A program made the translations under genes and the position numbers. A stretch of DNA of 7,544 bases, taken from positions 1 through 7,544 of the forward strand of contig CAISDD010000424.1 in assembly GCA_903883985.1 (NCBI GenBank), read 5' to 3'. The stretch is from an uncultured Pseudomonadota bacterium. Its GTDB lineage: Bacteria; Pseudomonadota; Gammaproteobacteria; Burkholderiales; Thiobacillaceae. Below the pieces are notes generated by a model. The model was not told the DNA's origin and ran no database searches. It saw nothing but the letters and a program-made list of their open reading frames with translations. Below are positions 1-5,560 of this stretch, one piece after another; positions within the stretch are counted from its first letter, which is position 1, and the number at the start of each line of letters is the position of its first letter.

Positions 1-1172
1 GCATTCAGGGCGAGCAGGTTGGTCTGGTCGGCGATTTCCTTGATGACGTTGACGATGCTGGTGATCTCCGCCGAGAGGTTGCCCAGATCGGCGACGATGG
101 CGGAGGATTGCCGGGCTCCCTCGGCGATGGCCGCCATCTCGTTGGCTGCATTCCGGGTAATCTCGCGGCCCTCGCGTGAGGCGACTCCGGAACGTTCCGC
201 CAGGTCATGGGATTCGGTGGCATGACCGTGCGCCTGATCGATGGAAACCGAGAGCTGTTCCATCGATGCGGCCATACCGGAGGCGGACTCCGCCTGTTTG
301 TGACTGGCTGTGGCGACCTTGCTGCTAGCACCCGCCAACTGTCCGGACATGGTTTCCAGCGAGCCGGCGCCATCGCGCACTTGGGCTACGACCTTACGCA
401 GGTGGGACTGCATGCTTGCCAGGCTGCGCAGCAGGATACTGATTTCATCATGGCCCTCGGCATGGATGTCATGGCTGAGGTCGAAGTGCGAAATTTCCTC
501 GACCGCAGAACTGGCGTTGTCGATCTGCCGACCGAAGCGGTGCTGCAAGAACCAGTGGGCGAACCCGATCAGCCCCAGCAAGGCCAGGACGAGCAAGGTC
601 ACCGTCCAGGTCAGTTGCTGCGCGCCTCGATCGGCGGCTTCTAAGGCCGACCGCGCTGTGCCCTGGTAATAGGGCACGAATTTCTCCAGCGGCTTGACCA
701 CCTGGCCATGCACCAGGGGCCACTCGTCCTCCAGGGTACTCTTCACGGTGGCCATGTCATCCTTCTGGTAGGCGCTCAGCAATTTGTCCATGAGTGCCGT
801 CAGCCCCTGCATGCCCTTGTCGATCTTCTCCAGGCCCTTTTTCTCCTCGTCGGGTAGTGCTTGCGCGCTGGCCAGGGTACGGAATTTCGCCCATTCCCCC
901 GGCAGACTCGCCTGAACTTCCTTGAGATGATTCGCCGAGCCCACCGTGGGTAACTGGCCCAGAGCCACGCCGGCGATGCGAAAGCGCACTTCCTTCACCT
1001 GGCGCTCGACGGACTGGAGCAGGATCAGCGGTTGCACCGCCTGCGCGTTGACTTCGCTCAGGTGATCGGCGCCGCTGCGGGCGGCATGGACCGCCATGCC
1101 CCCGAGAGCGACGATACTGGCCAGGGTTACAGAGGCCATCAGCAGCAACAGGCCGCGCAAGGTATGGAACAT
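1..1172 (-). CDS. Methyl-accepting chemotaxis protein, N-terminal 390 residues (3' end cut by window edge)
   Basis: This is a transmembrane chemoreceptor that would signal through CheW/CheA. Reading inward from the ATG at 1170-1172, residues 7-28 form a first membrane helix. Residues 30-185 are a helical periplasmic region that fits the 4HB_MCP four-helix-bundle sensor type. Residues 187-209 are a second membrane helix, about 210-262 a HAMP linker, and from about 265 the heptad-rich cytoplasmic signalling domain. The frame leaves the window at ADQTNLLALNA, the start of the highly conserved hairpin tip that contacts CheA/CheW, so roughly 150 residues are missing, judging by usual MCP lengths. 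A GGGAG ribosome site lies about 5 nt before the ATG. The start is 30 bp after the rhodanese stop, so cotranscription is likely. The ligand cannot be told from the sequence. The family call is very secure. Confidence 0.95.
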   Translation of the reverse strand, partial: MFHTLRGLLLLMASVTLASIVALGGMAVHAARSGADHLSEVNAQAVQPLILLQSVERQVKEVRFRIAGVALGQLPTVGSANHLKEVQASLPGEWAKFRTLASAQALPDEEKKGLEKIDKGMQGLTALMDKLLSAYQKDDMATVKSTLEDEWPLVHGQVVKPLEKFVPYYQGTARSALEAADRGAQQLTWTVTLLVLALLGLIGFAHWFLQHRFGRQIDNASSAVEEISHFDLSHDIHAEGHDEISILLRSLASMQSHLRKVVAQVRDGAGSLETMSGQLAGASSKVATASHKQAESASGMAASMEQLSVSIDQAHGHATESHDLAERSGVASREGREITRNAANEMAAIAEGARQSSAIVADLGNLSAEITSIVNVIKEIADQTNLLALN

Positions 1173-1202
1173 GAGGACTCCCGCTCTATCGTGCTGGATT
1201 AC

Positions 1203-1652
1203 TTACTCACTCGGCAGCTTCTTGCTTTCCCAGGCGGGCATGCCGTCGCGGAACCAGACCACCTTCTTGTACCCTGCCTTGATCGCATGGTCGGCCGCCT
1301 TGTAGCCTTTCCAGCAGGGAGAGCCGTTGCAGTAGAAGACCATTTCCTTGTTCTTGTCCGCGGGGAGTTTGGAGAGGTCCACCTTGTCGCCTGGGCCGGT
1401 CTTGGATTCCTTGGGGAACTCTTCCTTGAAGGGCATGCTGATCGCGCCCTTGATGTGTTTGTCGGCATATTCGGCGGCGACGCGCGCATCGACGAACAGC
1501 ACCCCCTTGTGGAAGAGTGCTTTGGCTTGGTCGATGCTGGCGAAGCTGCCTCCTGGAATGGCATGCGGGGTGTCTTCGGCGGCCAGGGCGCCTTGCATGG
1601 ACAGGGCCAGGATGCCGGCCAGAGATAGGGAAGCCAGGGAGCGAACGAACAT
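1203..1652 (-). CDS. Exported single-domain rhodanese-like sulfurtransferase
   Basis: A 149-residue protein with a Sec signal peptide (positive MFVR start, hydrophobic core, probable cleavage after ALA at residue 24), so it should act in the periplasm. The rest is one rhodanese domain. FVDAR at 53-57 is the usual second-strand Asp/Arg motif, HIKGAISMP at 66-74 the usual following segment, and VFYCNGSPCWKGYKA at 105-119 the active-site loop. C108 is the expected persulfide-carrying cysteine, and a second cysteine, C113, sits five residues later in a C-x-G-x-x-C arrangement known from some rhodanese subfamilies. The domain closes with GMPAW near 137-141. GAGGAGA precedes the ATG by about 6 nt. 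It lies 95 bp after the adaptor gene and 30 bp before the MCP gene. The sulfur donor and acceptor are unknown. The neighbouring thioredoxin-fold proteins are possible redox partners, by inference only. Confidence 0.92.
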   Translation of the reverse strand: MFVRSLASLSLAGILALSMQGALAAEDTPHAIPGGSFASIDQAKALFHKGVLFVDARVAAEYADKHIKGAISMPFKEEFPKESKTGPGDKVDLSKLPADKNKEMVFYCNGSPCWKGYKAADHAIKAGYKKVVWFRDGMPAWESKKLPSE

Positions 1653-1676
1653 AGTGTCTCCTCGGTTGGAATGAAG

Positions 1677-1691
1677 TGCCCGCTGCGGGCA
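1677..1691. other. Small GC-rich hairpin in the adaptor-rhodanese intergenic region
   Basis: TGCCCG-CTG-CGGGCA is a perfect 6-bp inverted repeat with a 3-nt loop in the 95-bp gap between the adaptor stop and the rhodanese start. It lies about 10 nt upstream of the rhodanese ribosome site. No T-run follows on either strand, so it is not a convincing intrinsic terminator. It could be a processing or stability element of a polycistronic message, or chance in GC-rich DNA. No clear -35/-10 pair was found in the gap, so I cannot say whether the rhodanese-MCP pair has its own promoter. Confidence 0.3.
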
Positions 1692-1747
1692 ATAGCGTTA
1701 GCGGCAGGTCGATCTGGAACTTTAATGTCCCAACGCTGGCAAGGGAT

Positions 1748-2542
1748 TCAGTGGAGACGGATGCCGACGGATTGGCCAGCGTAAGTTCCATTAGTGCGTG
1801 GGAGGGCAACATCGAGGAGGGTGCGCCCCTCGGCGAGTGCGGTGAGGGCGCGCACCTGGCCTACAAATCGTTCGCCCGCGATCTGCACGTCGACGCTGGC
1901 ACCCAGACGCACGCCCACGGACTGGGGGGGCTCCAAAGTGGCGCGGGCGAGCCACTCGTCGGAGCGCGCGATGCTGAGCACGGTCGCCGGCTGGCAGGGC
2001 GAGGTGATGACCAGGCCGGGTTCGCCCGGTCGCGCCAGCACCACGGCGTCGAAGGGGGCGCGCAGTTCCGATTCGACGAGCAATCGGCGCGCCTTCTCCA
2101 CGCGCGCCTGGGTGGCGGCCAGGCCGGTCTGGGCACGGGCCTGGCGTAAAGTCGCGGCATCGAGTTCGCTGGTGGCTGCCACCGTGCGCGCATACAGTTC
2201 CTTGACCCGGCCCAGGTCGCGCGCGGCATCGGCTTCTTCCTGGGTGAGGCGGTCGAGGTCGGCGCGCGCTTCAGCCACTCCGGCCCGGAACAGGGTGGGG
2301 TTGAGGATGGCGAGCAATGCGCCTTGTTTCACGACTTCTCCAGCCTGGACTTCGATCCGCTCAATTACACCGGCCACTGGCAGGGTGAGGTTGACGCGAC
2401 CGGACCAGTCGAGCATGGCGGGGAGGGTTGCCGCCGAGGTGGCCACTGAGGTGGCCACTGAGGTGGCAACCGAGGTGGTTAGCTCGCCGGCGGCGAAGGC
2501 GCGACCGGCAAGCAAGGCGAGTACCAGGATACGAAACGTCAT
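1748..2542 (-). CDS. Short HlyD/RND-type periplasmic adaptor (membrane fusion protein)
   Basis: A 264-residue exported adaptor expected to bridge an inner-membrane pump and a TolC channel. A signal peptide ends near AFA (residue 17). A low-complexity TSVA-type repeat follows at 23-38. A first lipoyl half is at about 48-83 (GVIERIEVQAGEVVKQGALLAIL, key residues G58, V65, G68, V71, G74), then an alpha-helical hairpin at about 84-157, the second lipoyl half at about 158-182 (ELRAPFDAVV), and a beta-barrel to the end. It is short against the usual 350-400 residues and appears to lack the C-terminal membrane-proximal domain. The ATG overlaps the TolC stop as ATGA (2539-2542), with GGAAGA 7 nt upstream inside the TolC gene, so the two are probably translationally coupled. 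No pump gene follows; the next gene is a rhodanese. The family call is firm, the transported substrate unknown. Confidence 0.9.
   Translation of the reverse strand: MTFRILVLALLAGRAFAAGELTTSVATSVATSVATSAATLPAMLDWSGRVNLTLPVAGVIERIEVQAGEVVKQGALLAILNPTLFRAGVAEARADLDRLTQEEADAARDLGRVKELYARTVAATSELDAATLRQARAQTGLAATQARVEKARRLLVESELRAPFDAVVLARPGEPGLVITSPCQPATVLSIARSDEWLARATLEPPQSVGVRLGASVDVQIAGERFVGQVRALTALAEGRTLLDVALPRTNGTYAGQSVGIRLH
2436..2483. repeat. Tandem 12-bp repeat inside the adaptor gene
   Basis: Four consecutive 12-bp units on the plus strand begin with GAGGTGG: two identical copies (GAGGTGGCCACT at 2436-2447 and 2448-2459), then GAGGTGGCAACC (2460-2471) and GAGGTGGTTAGC (2472-2483). On the coding strand they give a TSVA-TSVA-TSVA-TSAA-like stretch at about residues 23-38, between the signal peptide and the first lipoyl half. 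Because 12 is a multiple of three, gain or loss of units would change linker length without breaking the frame. Confidence 0.85.
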
Positions 2543-3813
2543 TTCTTTTCTTCCATTTTTAGCGCGTCCAGCGGGCTGCCCAGCAGGGCTTCCATGCGTG
2601 CCAGGGCCAGGGCCAGGCGATATTCGACGCTGCGGCGGCGTAGCCTGGCCGCCTGGGTTTCGGCCATGCTCGTCCCGAGGTTGGACTTCAGCTCCATCTC
2701 GTATTCGGCGCGTGCCCGGTCCAGGGCCAGGTCGCGGTAGGCGACGCCGGCCGCGCGATCCGCTCGTTCGGATTCACGCAGGTACTGGATTTCTTCCCAG
2801 GTGTCGGCCAGGCCCTGGCGTAGTTCCTGTTGCAGCTTGTCGGTTTGCGCCTTGAGCCCCTGGAAATTGGCTTGCTCCCGCGCCATTTCGGCATCGACGC
2901 GGCCACCTTGCCAGATCGGCCAGACGAGGTTGAGGCCGGCCTGGAGGTCGTTGCGGGTGCTCGCCTCGCGGCTCCATGCGCCGGCTTCGGCCGCGAATTC
3001 CAGGCTGGGGCGGTTGTCGGCGCGCACGCCTTCGATCCGGTGCTGTGCTGCGGTCAACCATTTTCTCTGGGCGAGCAGGCGCGGATTGTGCGTCAGCATG
3101 GAGCTTAGCAGCGCGGCCTGTTCCGGCAGCGGTCTCTCGTTTTCTGTGAGCTTGGGGTCGACCAGTTCTTCCTGCACCGGGCCTGTGCGGTTCAGGGCGA
3201 GTCCGAGTTGCATGCGCGCATCGCGCAGCCGGCGCAGGTCATCGTTGCGCCGGGCACGGCTGTCGAGGTAGCGCGCCTCCATTTCCGCCAGTTCCCATGG
3301 AGCGACCTGGCCCACGGCCAGGCGATCCTTCGCGTTGTCCCAGGCCACATAGGCGCTTGCCATGAACTCGGTGTCGGCGGCGTATTCCATCTCTACCAGG
3401 AGCACGTCGAAGTAGCGCGCCATCAGGGTCAGGCGGCGCTGCGTGCGCACATCTAGCCATTGCAGGTCGCTCGCGCCGCGCAAGTCGCGCGCGGCAAGCT
3501 GGCCGGCACGTTGGCGGCCGGCATCGAACAGTGTCTTGCGGGCGTCGAGGCGAGCCTGGCTGTCGGCGTGGAAGCGATCACCGTAGAAGGCGTTGCGGCC
3601 GCTACCCAGGGTGGCTTGCAGCGTCAGATTGAAGTCGTTCAGGCTAGTCGCGAGTTGTTCCGAGGCCGAGGCTGCGGCCTGTCGGGCGCGGGCAAGGTCG
3701 AGGTCGGGGTGCGTCGCCTCGGCCGCAGACAGCACGGCTTCCAGCGTGAGCGTCGGCGTATCGGCCAGGGCGCTGCCGGCGAGGAAGGCCAGGAGCAGCG
3801 GCCAGGCCTTCAT
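2539..3813 (-). CDS. TolC-family outer-membrane channel protein
   Basis: A 424-residue outer-membrane efflux protein with a signal peptide (probable cleavage after ALA at residue 17) and two repeated OEP halves, about 22-210 and 225-415. Each half has the long heptad-rich helices of the periplasmic tunnel flanking a short beta section: residues 80-100 (DARKTLFDAGR) in the first and 288-306 (AGLNLVWPIWQGGR) in the second. The post-helix motif appears twice, as DRLAVGQVAPWELAE (163-177) and YEMELKSNLGTSMAE (371-385). There is no cysteine in the protein. The length is normal for the family. The ATG overlaps the upstream thioredoxin stop (ATGA at 3810-3813) and has only a weak, very close AAGAG before it, suggesting dependence on translation of the gene upstream. 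It should provide the exit duct for the adaptor encoded next. Confidence 0.95.
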   Translation of the reverse strand: MKAWPLLLAFLAGSALADTPTLTLEAVLSAAEATHPDLDLARARQAAASASEQLATSLNDFNLTLQATLGSGRNAFYGDRFHADSQARLDARKTLFDAGRQRAGQLAARDLRGASDLQWLDVRTQRRLTLMARYFDVLLVEMEYAADTEFMASAYVAWDNAKDRLAVGQVAPWELAEMEARYLDSRARRNDDLRRLRDARMQLGLALNRTGPVQEELVDPKLTENERPLPEQAALLSSMLTHNPRLLAQRKWLTAAQHRIEGVRADNRPSLEFAAEAGAWSREASTRNDLQAGLNLVWPIWQGGRVDAEMAREQANFQGLKAQTDKLQQELRQGLADTWEEIQYLRESERADRAAGVAYRDLALDRARAEYEMELKSNLGTSMAETQAARLRRRSVEYRLALALARMEALLGSPLDALKMEEKK

Positions 3814-4328
3814 CTCTTGCCGGCCCGTGTTTTGTAAGCGTTGAATGGCTGGGTCTTGTAAGCAGCTTCGACCACATACTGACCGAGCAGCATGAATTCC
3901 TCGGGAGTCTGGGTCGCACCGGTATAGCGGGCGACGGGTTTACCTTCCAGATCGAAGAACAGGAAGGTGGGCGTGGCGCGCGCACGGTTGGCCAGGGCGA
4001 AGGCTTTCCCGGTGGTGGCCCGGCCCTCGAAGTCGTTCATCTCCGCGTCGCCCTTCACGTCCACCACAAAGATGCGGAAATGTCGGCGGAACCAGTCCTG
4101 CACTTCGGCGCGGTTTAGCACCGTGCCTTTCATGCGCGCACAGAATGGGCAATCTTCCATTTCGAACATGATCAGCATGCCCTGCTGGCCTTCCCTGCGA
4201 GCGGTGGCGAGTTCATCCTTGAAGTCGCCCAGTGTGGTCATGAAGAAATGGCTTTCCGGGTCGCGAACCTCGGCCCGTGCGGGCTGGAATACAAAAACGA
4301 GCATGAAGGCAAGGACGAGGGCGCGCAT
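3810..4328 (-). CDS. Exported thioredoxin-fold protein with CPFC active site (SoxW-like)
   Basis: A 172-residue periplasmic thioredoxin-like protein. The signal peptide spans residues 1-19 (hydrophobic ALVLAFMLVFVF core, cleavage near ARA). The redox pair is C60-P-F-C63 in MEDCPFCARMK, and the cis-proline is P120 in RATPTFLFFD. The layout, with an aromatic/acidic segment before the CxxC and a TPEEF-containing helix near the end, resembles SoxW and related thiol reductases of sulfur-oxidising bacteria; that naming is by resemblance only. The frame is open up to 4472, but the ATG at 4326-4328 is chosen because it has AAGGAA 7 nt upstream, a proper signal peptide follows, and the longer form would overlap the upstream gene. 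It lies 10 bp after the tlpA-like gene and overlaps the TolC gene by 4 bp. A role in keeping an envelope partner reduced is inferred. Confidence 0.9.
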   Translation of the reverse strand: MRALVLAFMLVFVFQPARAEVRDPESHFFMTTLGDFKDELATARREGQQGMLIMFEMEDCPFCARMKGTVLNRAEVQDWFRRHFRIFVVDVKGDAEMNDFEGRATTGKAFALANRARATPTFLFFDLEGKPVARYTGATQTPEEFMLLGQYVVEAAYKTQPFNAYKTRAGKR

Positions 4329-4338
4329 GGTGAGTTCC

Positions 4339-4788
4339 TTATTTTTTGTTGCGGATATAGTGCTCGATGGCTTCGCGGGTGATCGCGCCGACGTTGTAGG
4401 CGACCTGTTTTCCCTTGGGGTCATACAGATAGGTGGTGGGCAAGCCGGGTACGGCGCCGACCTGCTCGGCAATCTTGTAATTGCCCAGCACCAGAGGATA
4501 GGTGATCTTCGCCTGCTCGGCGAACTGCAACACTTCCTTGGCGTTGCGGTAATCCATCGCCACGCCGATCACAACCAGGTTGTTCTTCTTGTTCTCGTGT
4601 AGTGCGATCAGGTCGGGAATCTCTTCCCGACAAGGTGGGCACCAGGTGGCCCAGAAGTTCACCAGCACCCACTTTCCACGGTGTTCTTCCAGGGAGTGGA
4701 TCTTGCCCTTGCTGTCGGTAAGATAAAAAGCCTGTGCAGCGCTGCCGCTGCCGAGGAGTAGGAGTAGGACACAGAGTCGCAGGAGCAT
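4339..4788 (-). CDS. TlpA/ResA-family thiol-disulfide oxidoreductase (WCPPC)
   Basis: A 149-residue exported or membrane-anchored thioredoxin-like protein. The hydrophobic N-terminus (residues 1-20, LLRLCVLLLLLGSGSAAQA) is a signal peptide or anchor. WVLVNFWATWCPPCREEIPDL at 40-60 carries the redox pair C50/C53 of the AhpC/TSA-type TlpA group, and GLPTTYLYD at 115-123 carries cis-P117. Such proteins reduce disulfides in the periplasm, for example in cytochrome c maturation. An in-frame ATG at 4834-4836 would add 16 residues, but it lies in the arm of a hairpin, has no spaced ribosome site and would displace the signal peptide. The ATG at 4786-4788 has GGA 7 nt upstream and starts a normal signal sequence. 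The gene precedes a second thioredoxin-fold gene by 10 bp. Family call firm, partner unknown. Confidence 0.93.
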   Translation of the reverse strand: MLLRLCVLLLLLGSGSAAQAFYLTDSKGKIHSLEEHRGKWVLVNFWATWCPPCREEIPDLIALHENKKNNLVVIGVAMDYRNAKEVLQFAEQAKITYPLVLGNYKIAEQVGAVPGLPTTYLYDPKGKQVAYNVGAITREAIEHYIRNKK

Positions 4789-4811
4789 GGATTTTTCCGA
4801 TAACGGTAGGA

Positions 4812-4840
4812 GAGGATGGGACCCGGAGGGGTTCATCCTC
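4812..4840 (-). promoter_or_regulatory. Stable hairpin in the leader of the tlpA-like gene
   Basis: On the minus strand GAGGATG and CATCCTC form a perfect 7-bp stem. Inside it, after a small internal loop, ACCC and GGGT pair across a CTCC tetraloop, giving 11 base pairs. It lies between the UPF0114 stop (4861) and the tlpA-like start (4788). No U-run follows, so it is not a standard intrinsic terminator. It may be an attenuating or stabilising mRNA element, or a weak terminator for the upstream gene. The alternative upstream ATG of the tlpA-like frame lies in one arm. Confidence 0.45.
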
Positions 4841-4860
4841 GTGATCGTGCAAGTTTCTAG

Positions 4861-5424
4861 TTAATGGGGTTTACCGGACTTTGGGGATGCGAGCTGGCCC
4901 AGCCCGTCCGAGGCGTGGGTCAGATAGAGCGCCAGGCCGATCAGGGCGACGGAGCCGGCGAGGTAGAGCAAGTCGAGGGCGCCGGTGATCTTGAGTTTGA
5001 AGGCGATTTCGAAGATGGTGACGATCATGATCATGATGATGACCTTGGCCAGGCGCTGTTTCAGGTCGTCCAGGCTGCGTATGACGAGGATGGCGCTGGA
5101 GGCCTTGCTATTCTGCGCCTCGTCGATGTCGCTGATGAACAGTTCGTAGATGCCCAGGCCGAAGATCAGCATGACGATGGCCAACAGATAGCCATCCACG
5201 ACCTCGACTACATGGGTTATGGTTTCGTCATGCAAGGTCTTGCGCGCCTCGATCGCCATCGAGGCGTCGGCGTAGTGCTGGAGGTGGGAAACCAGATAGG
5301 CCACGTCCACGGTGGCCATGAAGAAGATGGCGAAGGCAGCGGCCATGCTCGCCAACACCGCGAACAGCACCACGTAGCGACTGCGCCAGAGTAGGCCTTC
5401 AAATAGCCTTTCGATCAGGTTCAC
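4861..5424 (-). CDS. UPF0114 (YqhA) family inner-membrane protein
   Basis: A 187-residue protein of the UPF0114/YqhA family, whose molecular function is not established. It opens with NLIERLFEGLLWRSR (2-16), the characteristic start of the family, followed by four hydrophobic segments at about 17-39, 76-96, 126-146 and 151-169. The conserved parts GIYELFISDID (91-101) and SLDDLKQRLAKVI (117-129) are clear. The frame stays open to 5667, but the start is taken as the GTG at 5422-5424: it has GGAGA about 6 nt upstream, and the family's conserved region begins at residue 2. Residues encoded further upstream look nothing like the family. It is the first gene of the leftward cluster, 72 bp before the tlpA-like gene, and is transcribed divergently from the PilZ-type gene. 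Whether it belongs to the efflux/thiol module is unknown. Confidence 0.9.
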   Translation of the reverse strand: MNLIERLFEGLLWRSRYVVLFAVLASMAAAFAIFFMATVDVAYLVSHLQHYADASMAIEARKTLHDETITHVVEVVDGYLLAIVMLIFGLGIYELFISDIDEAQNSKASSAILVIRSLDDLKQRLAKVIIMIMIVTIFEIAFKLKITGALDLLYLAGSVALIGLALYLTHASDGLGQLASPKSGKPH

Positions 5425-5560
5425 TATTGTTCTCCGGATGCAGGGGAAATTGCCATTCCGGGGCGTTTTCCCCGAAGGTAGAATGTGCAGGTCGTAGAAT
5501 GTGCAGGCCGATGCGCTTGGCGCTGCCGGCTCGAATTCCTCGTAGGAGTAACAGGAACCT
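5425..5560. promoter_or_regulatory. Divergent intergenic region (UPF0114 cluster / PilZ-type gene)
   Basis: These 136 bp separate two divergent starts and should hold promoters for both directions. They contain a small hairpin (CGGGG at 5459-5463 with CCCCG at 5470-5474) and the direct repeat described separately. TTGCCA at 5450-5455 and TAGAAT at 5479-5484 resemble sigma70 -35 and -10 elements on the plus strand, but the spacing of 23 bp is too long for an ordinary promoter. I do not assign a start site in either direction. Confidence 0.5.
5478..5507. repeat. 14-bp direct repeat in the divergent promoter region
   Basis: GTAGAATGTGCAGG occurs at 5478-5491 and again, identical, at 5494-5507, a 16-bp period. 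The copies lie about 55-85 bp upstream of the PilZ-type start and 54-83 bp from the UPF0114 start. They could be paired binding sites for a regulator or a simple local duplication. Each copy contains TAGAAT, similar to a -10 hexamer. Confidence 0.8.

Noticed and set aside
1032..1628. Plus-strand open frame of 198 codons opposite the MCP and rhodanese genes
   Set aside because: It lies antisense to two well-supported genes, has no ribosome site of note and no family resemblance.
1694..1737. AGCGTT/AACGCT inverted repeat in the adaptor-rhodanese gap
   Set aside because: Arms of 6 bp separated by 32 bp are easily expected by chance and have no supporting context.
1794..2855. Plus-strand open frame of 353 codons opposite the adaptor and TolC genes
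   Set aside because: Its product is rich in Arg, Ser, Ala and Pro with no recognisable domain. The minus strand carries two clear gene families over the same bases, so this is a GC-rich shadow frame.
3460..3837. Plus-strand open frames opposite the TolC 5' region
   Set aside because: Composition-driven shadows of the TolC coding sequence with no domain signature.
5450..5484. Plus-strand sigma70 promoter from TTGCCA and TAGAAT
   Set aside because: The hexamers are 23 bp apart, well outside the normal 16-18 bp spacing.
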